Source of the DNA: Lottia gigantea
Lineage: Eukaryota; Mollusca; Gastropoda; Lottiidae
DNA length: 64,000 nt
Assembly (NCBI RefSeq): GCF_000327385.1
Contig: NW_008709379.1
Span: 3,177,160-3,241,159 of the forward strand
Direction of reading: 5' to 3'
The first letter of the stretch is position 1; every line of letters starts with the position of its first letter. Of the stretch, positions 48,739 to 61,637 are shown piece after piece. The position numbers were made by a program, and so were the translations under genes. The notes beneath the pieces are model-generated. The model worked only from the letters and a program-made list of their open reading frames with translations, was not told the origin of the DNA and made no database searches.

Positions 48739-49932
48739 TTATGTCTTTAATAATTTGATAGTTTCTGCTCTGATAACCGTCTTTTCCGTCACCATTGTTG
48801 TTGCCATGTCGTCTATATTGGATTGTACGTTTTTCACATTTGTAGGTAGGAAACACCTGGAGTGCTTACATTTCTTAAATACCCACATTTCCATTAAATG
48901 TCCTCGGAATTGTTGGCTCATAATACAATACAGCACGAAATTAATGGCATTGTTAATGAGAGCCGCCATATCTAATATATCTGCTAAAAGATAATAAACA
49001 TTTTCAAAAAATCCATCGAAGATGACACTCAGGATGACCAGAACGCTTTGTGGTAGTTCTGTAACAATGTAGAGAATGATAATAACCAATAACATGGTAG
49101 TGGTACTTTTATGGCCTGCTCTCTTTTTCTTACTGCTACTGCTGCTACTGGCATTGGTACTAAACAGTCGTCTTCTTCGTTCAGTGCTCTCATGTAGCCT
49201 TTTTAATAGAAAACCCATGAAAACACTTATCAAGACACATGGTAAGAGTTTCCCAACGATAGCATATAACCAAAATGCCAAAAGTACAACAGACGAAGGT
49301 CTTTTAGATCCCAAGGCGAACTCATTTAGTCTGTACATACCGGTACTTCCGTTTGTAGCGGAAGTCTTAACTTCATAAACACCAGTTATTAGATAATTGG
49401 GCAACATGACCAGGCCTGAAGCAAAGCAAATGACCAGACAGGCAATCACTGTGTTCCTAGCCGTCATGAAGATCTTGGTCTGCAAATACACATACCTCTG
49501 TATCGCCATAAATACTGCCAGCCAAATGGATATAGCGTGCGTTGTCAAAGTCACATTAGCATGTACTGCCATGAACGTGGTCCATTCATAGGAATACCGA
49601 TCTGGTGTAGGATCTAGTCCGCAAGCGATATAGAAATGTATTGCGTACGGAATATATGACGCCATTAGAGCGATATCAGAAATAGCCACAGCTGTTAACA
49701 CTACATTTACTGAAGTGCGCATAGGTTTTCTAGTAAGTATTTGAATATTGATAAAGTTAGTTACAATGCCGAAAATGCATACAAATATACTCAAATAGCC
49801 ATGAATGTTCCAGTACCAGTAGGCAAAAGCATTGAGATTTGGATCGGGTTTCGAGAACCAACCTCCTTGTTGAACTGTTCTGTTATCGTCAGAAATATAA
49901 TTGTCTTCGATGGTATTGTTCATCAAACCCAT
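48739..49932 (-). CDS. Myosuppressin/FMRFamide-type GPCR (dmsr-like, class A)
   Basis: A 397-residue seven-helix receptor in one coding exon. It has the hallmarks of the invertebrate myosuppressin/dmsr and sex-peptide receptor group. These are N-glycosylation sequons at N5 and N17; TM1 with VTNFINI; the short first loop LTRKPMRTSVN (66-76); TM2 AVAISDIALMASYIPYAIHF; QRY (145-147) in the DRY place; a basic third loop with RRRR (252-255), a Ser run (262-267) and KKKR; TM6 TELPQSVL (291-298); TM7 NNAINFVLYCIMSQQFR (327-343) in place of NPxxY. The C-terminal tail has C355 and C360, possible palmitoylation sites. It likely binds an amidated RF/RFamide-like peptide and signals through G proteins. 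The exon begins at 49946 after a TTTTTTCAG acceptor, 14 bases before the ATG. Confidence 0.92.
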   Translation of the reverse strand: MGLMNNTIEDNYISDDNRTVQQGGWFSKPDPNLNAFAYWYWNIHGYLSIFVCIFGIVTNFINIQILTRKPMRTSVNVVLTAVAISDIALMASYIPYAIHFYIACGLDPTPDRYSYEWTTFMAVHANVTLTTHAISIWLAVFMAIQRYVYLQTKIFMTARNTVIACLVICFASGLVMLPNYLITGVYEVKTSATNGSTGMYRLNEFALGSKRPSSVVLLAFWLYAIVGKLLPCVLISVFMGFLLKRLHESTERRRRLFSTNASSSSSSKKKRAGHKSTTTMLLVIIILYIVTELPQSVLVILSVIFDGFFENVYYLLADILDMAALINNAINFVLYCIMSQQFRGHLMEMWVFKKCKHSRCFLPTNVKNVQSNIDDMATTMVTEKTVIRAETIKLLKT

Positions 49933-50896
49933 GGTTGCACATTAATCTGAAAAAAGATGAATAAGAATCACACAAAATGTAATGAGGTTATTTATCAATT
50001 TCAGTTGAACTTTTCCTGATTTTTAAATTGAAGTTTAAGTGACGTTACAACATAATGGTTCCGTTGAAGAAGATTATAATGAATGTAAAATAGTCTAGTG
50101 CATATCAAATCAAAGTTCTCAATAAAAATCGTAGAGATACAGCACTTGTTAGTGAAGGTTGGATGCAACTCTGGTATTAAAGGACATAGTCGTTTAAATA
50201 TTTGCTTCACTATCACATTGTGTTCAATTTTACCTGTCTATATGACTTTACAGAATCAAAATTTGACGCCCGATTGCGTGTTGTTAATTTTGATATTATG
50301 GAATATCTTCACCAGAGAATGTAAAAACACCCTAGAGAATGTAAACAACGCCTAAATAGGTTTGGTATGATGTTTGTTTATTGCAAGAAAAACGGACGTT
50401 TAGTATACAGCTAAATTGAGCTCTTACCAACTGTTAAAACAAATAAATAGACGATTGTATTCTTATAAAACTTTTTTAATGACAAACTGTCCTTTTTTTC
50501 TAACAAATTATGTTATTTCAATTGTGTTAATAAACGATCTCTCATTCAGCCTACACTCGCCAGATCTAATTGTTCATCAAATTGGAGTAATTTGTTTTCT
50601 GTCTGAGTATATGGTTTCGATAGAAATAGATTACAAGTCGGAGTGAGGACAGTGTTTTCTGGAGATATCTTCCTTTAAAGATGTGTCCACATGTACATAT
50701 TATCTGTTGGCCGTATAGTTAACCGTTATGGTATGCGACATGGTCGATAAGGGTTTCAGTAATTTGGATAGTTTTGCATACGGAATCTGTGTCCATTGAG
50801 CGGATTGGACATTTGTAAATTACCAACAGCTACGGAAACAAAGAGAAGGTCTGCTTTTCAATGCTACAAAAAAAGAAACTTGCTTGATCTACTTAC

Positions 50897-51009
50897 CACC
50901 TTTCCGATAACCTGGATTGCCTTTACTACCGCAATTTGAACATGCAACCATTAACGTCTACGTGCTCTACATATCATTACAGATTATTGAGTGTTGCACT
51001 GCATCATTC
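50897..51009 (-). other. Candidate non-coding exon of the minus-strand GPCR
   Basis: On minus, an acceptor with pyrimidine tract (CTCCCTTTCTTAATATC ending ATCTCTAG) precedes 113 bases, which end at a consensus donor GTG|GTAAGTAG. It lies 950 bp upstream of the coding exon, has upstream ATGs and no long frame. Its assignment to the receptor is inference. Confidence 0.35.
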
Positions 51010-52074
51010 CTAGAGATTGATATTAAGAAAGGGAGTTAAATAACGAGCAGTTGCTCAAAAGGCTATACACAAACACAGCAGTTTAAACTACAAAATTGTC
51101 ATACATACATGAAATAAAAAACGATAAAAAGTAAACAATAAAACAAAAATCGTTAAATATTTGACCTAACTATAAGAGTTAAATGCTATGACAAGGATAA
51201 CTTATTACAAATCGTTTATCGAAAAATTGAAACTCGCCTCATACACGATTTCATCATCAACATATAACCGTTAATCGTATAAAAGTCAGATCAAAACTAT
51301 AAACTATGTTCACGAGTCAATGTTTGAGTAATTTTACGTCAAAGGTTATAACATGTATATATCGAAATTTTAATATTTGGAGGAAATCATATTTGAAACA
51401 ATATCTAAAATATAATTTGAGTTTAGTTGCGGTATGGCATAATTCGTGATAAAAATATTTATCAATGTAGGTGTTCGCAGAAAGGGCTTATCCTTTCTTT
51501 CCAGCACATTACACCCAACAAGCTAGTTTTACTGATTCGACAAGCGTCAACAAATTGGATTAAACACCGAAGTTTCTGTATAAAGAAGATCAAAAGTCAG
51601 GTCAAAGAAAACAGCTTTTTGATAAATGTTAAGAAAAGTGTGTTGATTACTTTATTCAATGACTAATGTGACACCTTTGACAATTAATATCATTAGACAA
51701 TTGATGTTGATGTGAGAAAAATCGAACTTGCAACACTCTAACATCGTAAATAGACGTTTGTGTTTACAGAAATGTTGGAGTGATTTGATTTTATGCCTTT
51801 TGTAATGGCTATATTGAGAAATGTAGAGTCAAAATGGAGCTTTGATTCAAAATAGGGCATTCATTACTATTATGTTGTTTTTGATCTAAAGGAAAATAAT
51901 ACCAAGTAAAGAAGCGGGAGCAGAGAGAGTTATGATGGATATTATACTGTATTAGCCGTAATCCTAGCTCTTCAAACCTTCCCCGAGTCACTAATAGCCC
52001 GTAATATCAACTTATCCATCTATTCGTTGTTCTACGACTTTCCACTTTTTATGGCGAAATCAATAACAATCCTA
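51010..52074. other. Intergenic or intronic, no supported feature
   Basis: AT-rich. The open frame at 51427-51666 shows no domain. It may lie in the first intron of the minus-strand GPCR. Confidence 0.45.
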
Positions 52075-52850
52075 CAGAACATAGTATTTTAAGGCACCAT
52101 ATACAATAACAATACTTCAAAATACTGTATTTTATATAGGCCATCTATCCAGTGACAGATATACAGAACATCGTCATTTAAGACATCTATTCGATAACAA
52201 TGCTTCAAAATACTGTATTTTATATAGGCCATCTATCCAGTGACAGATATACAGAACATCGTAATTTAAGACATCTATTCAATAACAATGCTTCAAAATA
52301 TTGTATATCTAAGTCGTTTGATCCATGGCATTTGTTCTGATGCAGAAATCCTGATGATTTTAGGATATTTGTCCAGTGACTTATATGCAGAACATTGTAT
52401 TTTAAGGCACCTATTCAATAACAATGCTTCAAAATACTGAATATCTTAGTCAAATGATCCATGACACTTGTTGCTGAAGGCATCTATTGAACGGAAATCC
52501 TGTTCTATTTAGGACATCTATCCAATGACAGATATGCAGAACATTTCATTTCAAGGCATGTTTTCGAAGGCATCTATCGGAAGTCCTGTAATATTTTAGG
52601 ACATCTATCCGCTAAAATGCAGAAAATTGCAGTCTAAAGACATATATATTTAAAAATTTGAGACATATATTTGTATTCAATAACAATTCTGGAAAATACT
52701 ACATGTTGAAACATCTATACAACATCAATTTTACAAAATAATAATTACTTTCTATTCTATCTATTAAAAGGCAATCTGCCAAAAATTGCACTTTGAGACA
52801 TCTATTCAAAGACAATTCTACAGAATATTCTATGATATGAGCTCTATAGT
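52075..52850. repeat. Degenerate tandem array, 88 bp period at its best
   Basis: CCATCTATCCAGTGACAGAT, then ATACAGAACATCGT, then ACATCTATTC, then AACAATGCTTCAAAATACTG recurs at 52141 and 52229 (88 bp apart) with near identity. More diverged units with ATCTATCC, GCAGAACAT and AACAATNCT continue to about 52850. Copies grow more diverged to the right, an age gradient. Confidence 0.85.
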
Positions 52851-54510
52851 CAATTAGCCATCTATTCTAGTTAAGACCTCCTGCCTTCCAAAAGCACTCA
52901 TTATCCAAAATATTTAAATTAAAGATTTTTTACTTTCATGTAATGGGAATAAAATTCCATCATCACGCGATCCTGCAAGTTAATTAAGCAATCATATCCG
53001 TTTTTACAAAAATGAATATTGCATGCGGTCAGAGATCGCTAAACAAATTTATTCAAAGGAGCGTTAATGTTTATGAAATTCACAGCCTGTACCTTGGTAT
53101 AAGAGTTACTTATTGAGACGCAATATTTCACTCGGAATTCTACACAGAAAATTATACCTGATTCAAGAACAACTAATTTAATTTATTTAACCCCGTGTAA
53201 GGAATGGCCCAAACAATTACAGTAACTGATAACAATTAAAGAAAACGTTTCCTGACTCACAAATCAGATATTGAATTAAAGAAAACAAACCAGCTGCACT
53301 TTCTTTGAACTGAAACGATCAATTCTATGGTATGGAAATTGATTTGCCAGACGTTTAAATTACAAAATTAAGTTATCTCGAAAATCGTAAGATTGAGACA
53401 TGTTATGTAGCGAGACCAATACAGCCATAGTGACACGGCAAGAATTTTTTTTATTATTCTCATTGATACACTTTACTATACCTACCATCAACATTTGTAT
53501 CGTGAGGTAAAACACTATAGTAGGTAATTGGAATCCAATCCTAAATAGTACCTCTGTTCATAGTAAAGGTCACAAAGAACTATTTTTTCGAACGTCAAGT
53601 AAAAGAAACATTTCTGCCGTGAGGTAAATCATTACTTATACAACCTAAATTTCTAACCGTAACTGAAAACCTAAAGGGTAACTCGGTTCACAGAAAGGAA
53701 CCATTTCCCCCCACTTGAAGTGAATTTATCTTCTATCTAATTTCAGTTTCTATGAATACAGCTTGTGTACAGATTACCAGAAATAAACTGTCTAGTAACT
53801 CGAAATCACTTGTCGGGTTTCCAATTTAATATCGAAATAGCAGGACCGCCATAGGCTAGTACATTTGGGGAAACTCAGACAAGCAATATAATTTTACCAT
53901 GAATAATAAAATGCAAGAGATATCGTCTCGTGTTTAAAACGATATACATTGTATACTCTTAGAATTACAACCTCCATTACAATCTTGTTCACAGAAAAAT
54001 AACAATCACCTATGACATATCGAACTAAGACTTCGCCCTTCAGGCCAATATTTAGGTTTTTATCCCACTTAAGCTCTCATATACAAACAGGAGCTATCTA
54101 TCTATATATATATATATCAGTGAACAGAAAACATCCAGTAATTCAATGCCTCTAGTATAAGTGGTCAATCCTTAATGAAATATCAAGATCATCGTTTCAT
54201 TGATTGTATTAGAAATCATAGAAGCTTTCTAGATTGGCTAGGGACGAAACCCGAAGCTGACGGTCCTGTAAGTTTATACATGTATATGGCGGCATAAAAA
54301 GGACCAAATCAATATTGACCATTAGGCAGAGAAACATGTCGTATAATTTTCACATTTCACAGACAAACCAAATTCACAAGCGATGTTGGTAAATCTAGAA
54401 ATTCCAAAAAATTCAACCAAATGTGACATTTTCTGATTTGCAACGAAGACCCACTCACGTTTACCTCGTAAACAATGCATTACTCCGATTAACTTCATTT
54501 ACCACTATAG

Positions 54511-54575
54511 AACCACGGTGACCCGACAACTCTGACGCATGGTCGCTGATCCAGAACTTCTTGGTTCGATTCTAG
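54511..54575 (+). repeat. tRNA-derived SINE head (second type)
   Basis: ACCACGGTGACCCGACAACT is followed by GATCCAGAACTTCTTGG and the B box GGTTCGATTC. The spacing of the A-box-like and B-box segments is that of a tRNA head, but no paired acceptor stem is visible. The sequence after the B box differs from the 10.4 kb family. Confidence 0.5.
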
Positions 54576-57500
54576 AAAAGGGCAAGAAGCGCGTTCTTCT
54601 GTTCGAATAACTCAAAGTCCCGTAAGTTGCGGATATTAAAGATACGTTTGGTAGTACTGTTGAAAACCGAACATGACGGCGTGGCATGATTTCCCGCATT
54701 GCACAATGCTTGACATTGAAAATGAAGAGAAAAGGTCTGAAATCTCTTTACTTTCCTCACAATATCCCACATCAATATCTCATAATCTCCCAATTATTTA
54801 CTTGATCTCATATCTAAATAGCAGACATACAAATAACAATGTCATCAACATCTGATGAAATATGCCAAATAAAGTCAAATGAATAAAGACCATTGTGACC
54901 ATAGGTCTTATTCAGAAACCCAAAACCCACAAGTTTTAGACCACTATTTTCACGAGCAAGTATATCCAAGACAACAATTGGTGAAAATGTTAAAAATGTC
55001 ATCTTACCATAGCTAAAATCAGTAAAATTTATCGCTAAACCTTAAGTTTTAAGAGGAATCCAAATTTACATTAATAAATAACCTGCTTTTATCGTACTTA
55101 ATCAGTATTTTTTTTTAATAAACTTTTACTTGAAGGCATAAATCCATGGCCACTAACAACGTTTACAGGAATGACATTCAGGCCAATCTCGCTAATACCA
55201 TCTTGTCTAGATAAATACCAGCTTCTAGACATGGAGGATTACACTAGATTATATCACTGAAAGACAACCAATAATTATCCTTAAAATACCATCCTATCAT
55301 CAGCTTGGATAGTGTTTGAGCGGATTGTCACACGTTTATATCACCAGATATTCCAGGTTTTCATTAAATCCCGATTCTCAATAAACTTCCTGATTCAATG
55401 TGGTTATTGCATTTTTTGTCATTGGCTTTTTTCATTAACCCATGGCGTGCAGTAGGAAGCAATATTCCAATTATGTATCTTCCTACATAACAAATGTTTC
55501 TTAGATATAAGTCTTATTTTAGTCTTACCAATAGTATATAAAAGGATATTTTATGGAGATCGCTCGGTGGAATATATTTGACAACTTATTCCAAGCCAAT
55601 CTTAGTCCAGCTGTTCAATTAGGATTAAGTAGCCATTAACCGTAAACATGTACAATACATATAATATATGACATTGTGTTGTTGTATAGTTTGATGTGAC
55701 TTTTATTATCATGTCTCAGCAATATATCTCCTAGTTCAAGATTACCAATTTCAAACATAATTTGACTGTCACACACATTAAAGAAATATATCCTAGAGTT
55801 TCAGTATTTATAACTTTCCAAAATGATTGTATTCTATGCAAAATGTAACTTTCAATACTAGTCAATGAAGTATCAAAGGAAGAGGTTGCAGAGTTTGTTA
55901 ATTTATAGGTAGAATTTGAAATATCTATACCATTGTCGTAATAAAGATATGGAAATAAACCTGATGGTGGACAAATTTGACGATCAGTCTGTTTGTTTGT
56001 GTGTGTGGGATTTTTCTAATTATTCATAAAACAAGGATGGTTTTACAATATAGGCCGACACCCATCCAGTTGAGCACTGGAAGAAAGCAAACACTCACAT
56101 GTAATAGCATGTTTTTAAAAAACACGATCTTGGATAAACAAGACTCTATGTGAGTTATTTAGGTGCTGATGAGATACTAAAATCGCTCTATTGTTGATTA
56201 TGTTTAGGATCGTAATTATGATGACAATACAGCCAAACCTAATGATTTATTGATGTCCTAGACTCGTTGTTAAACGTTTGACCAACTAATGTGAGAACAT
56301 ATTATATAATTGAAGCCACTTCTCCTTTGAAATTGATAAAACTGATTCAACGTTCTGTCTCGATTAGAATCATTCCGTCTGCCTACTCGACATTTTGAGC
56401 TTTCTGTCTTATTACTGTCAATGGAAAATCGGTATTCCTATGAATGATAAGCTCGAATAGAGTAACCACAGTTTAATTTTATCTAATAATTTGTGTTCTG
56501 ATAAATATTTTCTTTACTATGTATAATTTACCATTATAACAATTGTATGCGAAATATCTAGAACGGACATGTGTATTTCATTTATCAAATAATTGCTAAT
56601 TTACATATTCATACAGCTTCAAGATACCCCCAATATTTCTAAAGCTAGGTAAGACTTATATGTTTTGACCTAAATATTCCGACGTCTTGCAAGTGTTACT
56701 CAGTATTGAACAGCTTGAAGGTAGACTCGGGTTTCATGGTGATTAATAGAATTCCATTCAACATGATCAAAACGAACAAAGCGCTCACATCGAAAATATC
56801 AACTACAAGCAACCGCGATCATCTGAATGGTCGCAGAATCGGGCTCTAATATAAACGCACCCGAGGATGAAACCCTAACATTCAGAAATTACGGTCCTAA
56901 ATTTTTGTCATTACGAACCCTAAAAAGTCACAACTCAAAAATAGTCAAGATACACACATTAACAAAATATGATACTAAATCCTATGTTTAGCTGTACATG
57001 TCATAATAGAACTATAATATTGGATTACAAACTGAAATAGCACTGTTTACAATGTCATCGTTGAAGGAACTGTAAAAATAATACAAAATAAAACATTTAA
57101 AAAAACTTTGAATCCAGTACATAATCCCACAGTCTTATGACCAATATTAAGTTTTGTTTTGACTAAATTTGTTATGTCCGTTTTGCCATGAACCAGCTTT
57201 GACTCTAATCCGCAGATTCTGACCCCCCTAGCGGCCTATCCCGATGCACCAATGACGATATTTCAGCCGTCGATGCTCCCAGGTCGACTGAATCCAGCAA
57301 TTGATTAGATTCTCCATTAGTAGGCATTGGAAATTGAAAATCCAGTCGCTCTCATATTCTGCCAGTCGCAAGTTTGATCTGAACCACCTATTTGCTCTCG
57401 AAATACCTAATGAAGTGGTGATAAGAATGGAGGAAAACGTTCAAGTGCATTTTACTGCTTCAGTATAGCTGTATTTCCATATGGAACCAGGGCACTCAAA

Positions 57501-58179
57501 TACCGACAGACTCTTTCCTCTGCCGTTTTCTCAGACATTCATCTTTTATACTTGAATTTATTGAATGCTTAATGATCACCGAGATAATTTAATATGAATT
57601 ACTGCTGTCATACATATTGAAACGAAAGGGAAATATTAACTCATTGTTTTAAAGAAACATTTACTTTTACACTTCCTCAATAGTTCATCAAATATTGTTA
57701 TTTTTAGAGGGTGGGCGGGGAAGTTGACTCCTTTCAACCTAAGATTAATGATACAGCATAAGTCGAGATATACATTTTAAAATAGCTTGAGTTTTACATG
57801 GTCTTTTCCGCATTATTCTCCAGTGCAAGAAACGCTATCGGCAAAACCAGCATAACCGGGTGGAACTGAAGTAAATAGGCCTACGTTTTAAAAGGTTGGA
57901 ATTTGATAGCATTAATATGGAATTAAGAGAAAGCGAAACAAAATAGAATTTCCTGTATAATGTATTAAAAGACAATAAATGGAATATTAACTCAGTTTAT
58001 GGGGGTAGTAATCTTAGTTATACAACACTGTCGGTTATATTGCTAGGCTTTTACATATAAACCTACATTCATTGTGAACATTTGACATATTACATTAGAA
58101 TGTTGTCTTGTCTTGTTTCTTAGAAAAACACATCTTCTCCGATTGAAAAAATTAACGCCGGTTTGTTTGAAAATTGCTA

Positions 58180-58385
58180 TTAAAAATGATCACATCTGCC
58201 CCGTCCATTATAAACACCGAAACCAGGCGAATAGTGGCGATAATGTCCAGCGTGTCCTACACGCTTATTATACCACGCTAATGGGACCTTTACACGCTCT
58301 GGGCCAATTTTCCGTCGCAGTAGCAGCGCAGGAAGAACGCCTTTCCAGTATGACGGGGCCATTAGTGACTGTTCTTTACACACAG
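58180..58385. other. GC-richer block in AT-rich DNA, function unknown
   Basis: About 200 bp with near-even base composition in a neighbourhood below 35% GC. Both strands are open (91 codons on +, 67 on -), but neither protein resembles anything I know, and no splice pair brackets it. It could be a conserved regulatory element, a decayed exon or an inserted fragment. Confidence 0.35.
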
Positions 58386-59811
58386 TAATTTACAACACTA
58401 TTATCTCAGTGGAATATTTCAAGCTGAAGTATATCTCGGAAAGCCTAGCCGTTCATTTGACCGTCAATATTTCTTGTCGACCCGATAATCTGATCTTAAT
58501 GAAATTAAATTTGCATCGATGAGATTAAGATCAATTAAGTCAAGCACACGATGTTTTAATATGTATGTTTATTAATATTAGTCCTCGATTAAAGGAATAT
58601 TCCTTCTTAGAAATTCACAGTGTCAAACTTGGTCAATAAGAATATATATTTATCAGTAGGATTTACTAGGTGCCTTGACTGAAGACTAAAATCTATAATA
58701 ATATGTTTTATATATTAAACTAAGTAATTATTGAAGAACAGTTCTATTGGATTATAACTCCACTGCTGAACAAGGACTTTTTTTGTTCAAATTTAAAATT
58801 TTCAAATTTATGGTCATAGTAAAAACAACTCAATATCGGATTTAAATCATATGCACGATTGGATCTTAGAATTCCATTTAGAAACTTCCTGATGTTGACG
58901 ATTAGGAAGAGGACGAGTTTGTAACTAATAATTATGTAATATCTTCTCTAAAACGACTTGCCACTTTTCGTTTGAAATATAGTGAAAATTTAAGAAATAA
59001 AACTCAAATTGGATTGTCAGCGTTTTTAGCACTCTGTTCAGATGCTGATGTCAGTATTGACTTTATTTTGATGTTTTATCATGTAAGATTTCAAATTGAT
59101 GCATATTAAAATACGTCGAAATGAGCTGGTTAACGTGGTAAATAAAAGCTTCAATTTATAAAAGATTATGATGATGCCCACTAGAAAAATGTAACTCAAA
59201 GTTTATGTGTCTGGAACTAATGACGCGTATCTTCAATAAAACAATGAATTGATCAATTAAGTTGCAATGTTCTATGAATTTATCTATAAAATGTCGAAAC
59301 AACTGTCTATGGCTATAAAATTAAATAAAATTCTAAAACTTTTATGAATATCTTGGGCAATGCTAGCATAAATTTGCACCATTCCAATTTTGCAATAGTT
59401 TCTGCTATTCCACTAAAATCAAGTGTTTAATGACTTCACAAATCGCAAGGGGCCTTATGTGATAAAACATAGTTTGCGAAAAGTGACGTCGTCAAACATC
59501 TATTTTTGTGGAATCTCAGGAACAACAGAAATCTGATTGAATATTGGAATGGTGCAAATTGATAAATCCGCACATAACATTTTGACTAATGCCAGTATGG
59601 CATACCTTACCAACTACACTAGCTAACAAAACATCTAGGATCTATCGTTTAGACCACTATTTGTTCCCTTTCTTTTAAACTTACAGATAATTGATATAGT
59701 TGACATGTTTTTTGAAGTCCAATTTTACAGGAAAATTCATTTACCACAAACATTTTAGATTTATACAGAAAATTAATCAGTCATTATTAAAAATATACTT
59801 TAAAAACTTAC

Positions 59812-59950
59812 CGGCCAGATATTGATAATGATAAATGCCAATCTGATCAGCGGTGGAAACTCCAGTCAGATTACGCGCAATCACCTTGGCTCTCAATGAA
59901 ACTGATTTCCACTCGTGGAGACTTTAGTTACATCTGTGTTTATATCTCTG
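59812..59950 (-). promoter_or_regulatory. Candidate first exon and TATA-type promoter of the minus-strand GPCR
   Basis: On minus, GATATAAACACAG (plus about 59935-59947) resembles a TATA box. About 100 bases further lies the donor TGGCCG|GTAAGTTT (last exon base 59812). No long open frame is present, as expected for a 5' UTR exon. The next minus-strand gene downstream is the GPCR at 49932, which would imply a first intron of about 8.8 kb. Ownership is inference. Confidence 0.3.
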
Positions 59951-60060
59951 TGTGATCGAGATGCGATCAATATAATATATCACATCTAAGGTGTTGATTT
60001 ATAAATTGAAACATTAGTAGTAATGTAATACACCCTTAGAGGGACGAAGTCGTCTTAATA

Positions 60061-60515
60061 TTAAAGGGGCATCCCGCTTTTTATTGTAAAACATTTTCAA
60101 ATAAAAAACGTCGTAAATTATACCTGAAAATATTTCTAAAGTATGCTATGTTAAAGGGTTAATTAAAAGCTGAGATTACTATAATTGTTAATTAGGCAGT
60201 TTGACTTAGTTTCGGTAATTTAAAATGGCTTGTTATATTGTTTTTTAATCTGTAGTAAACGATGGAGACATATTTCTCTACAATTAGGCGTTTATTTTAC
60301 TAAAATCCGTACAGTAGTTTTCTAGCAGCTTGCAAAAAGCATAACGAACATTAAAAGGTTAGTAAACTTTCACATAAAGTTTTGGCGTTAAAAAAATAAC
60401 GGCTGGATTTTTTTAGTTAAAACTGTCAGATACGTTATGGGATACATTTCCATGGATTTTAGTTTATAGTATTCACAAAATTTCGACTTACAAAAAAAGC
60501 GGAACGTCCCTTTAA
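60061..60515. mobile_element. TTAA-flanked MITE-like element, 455 bp
   Basis: The left end is TTAAAGGGGCATCCCGCTTT and the right end, reverse-complemented, TTAAAGGGACGTTCCGCTTT. They agree at about 22 of 26 positions, continuing into a T-rich tract and GTAA. TTAA at both limits matches piggyBac-type target choice. There is no coding capacity. Similar shorter ends occur at 19996-20300. Confidence 0.7.
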
Positions 60516-61637
60516 CATTATATGGACAAGAGATATAAGCTATTGGTATCACATTCCAGAATAAAAATGTGACTTTCCTCTTCCCAACAATTGAATCAAA
60601 AAGTTTCGACGCTGTGATTGAGAACTCACTTGAAGTAATAATATCGTTGCAACCTGAACCAGAGAGCTTTAATAGTGCTCTGAAATTGACTACGAATCCA
60701 GGCTACTTTCTAATTTCATTGTTGGAGAACCAGAGTTTTGGATTTAATTTCAATAGGCGATAAAATTAGACTCTAACCTAAGGGTTTCAACTTGGGATAA
60801 TAACCCCTAAAGAGGTAATTCTGAAGTCGTCTGGTATAAGAATGTTTGACAATTACAAAACAAGTCTTTTATTTGAGTCAGACTACATTCGACGACATTA
60901 AAAAGATTGCAAGGAAAAAATAAGAGAAAATCACGAAATAATAAGGATTTATAGGGAAAGGGGCGAGGGGGTGGGTTTTTGAAATTGATCAAGGATCCTG
61001 AAAAGGGCAATGGAAAGAAAAAGGTTTAATATCCCTCCTCTAACATAAACAACTGGGCACTGCATAATATACAACAATTTATAAAACAAGGTTTCTCCCA
61101 TATGTTTTCATATACTTTCACTACTGATAAGAGTTTAAATACGCATTAATACTTTACATTAATACCAAAGAAACGATACTGTCCATCCGAGATATAAGCG
61201 GCTTATATTTATATCTGAAGACGATGATGTCTTGATTAAACTTTTCAATACAAAAATAAAAAAATTTAAATCACACCTGGAGGCAAGATGATTTCAATGC
61301 TGTGTCTCAAAGACGGACTGAAATTCATATATTGTTTTACCATCACTTGCATTGAGCAATGTTGTGCAAGATCTTCTCTTTGGTCGTTCCTGTTCAGTAA
61401 TTATTGCTCTTTTGGTGTATTCCGATTCCAGTTGAAACGACAACGTGGTATCAGAATGTACCTTGGGACCCATGCCACACAATTAGTTAGCAATCACTAT
61501 TTACATTAACGGTACTAATATTATATGTATATTATATTAAACGCCCTGTCTGGTAACCCATAGCCTATGTTAGTTTAATCATTGTTGCTTAAACATATGG
61601 CGTCTTCTGGGTCTGTAATTTTTAAGACAACTGCCAG
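60516..61637. other. Intergenic, no supported feature
   Basis: Open frames of 62-73 codons overlap on opposite strands (60569-60763, 60807-61010, 61288-61509) and show no domain. Confidence 0.45.

Larger units (their letters stand above)
52851..59811. other. Long gene-free stretch
   Basis: It holds a SINE-like head at 54511-54575 and a GC-richer block at 58180-58385 (both listed separately). Otherwise it is AT-rich with only short open frames. If the leader-exon model for the minus-strand GPCR holds, this is part of its first intron. Confidence 0.5.

Noticed and set aside
54511-54575. Possible tRNA gene
   Set aside because: Box-like elements present, but no acceptor stem or anticodon arm could be drawn; treated as a SINE head.
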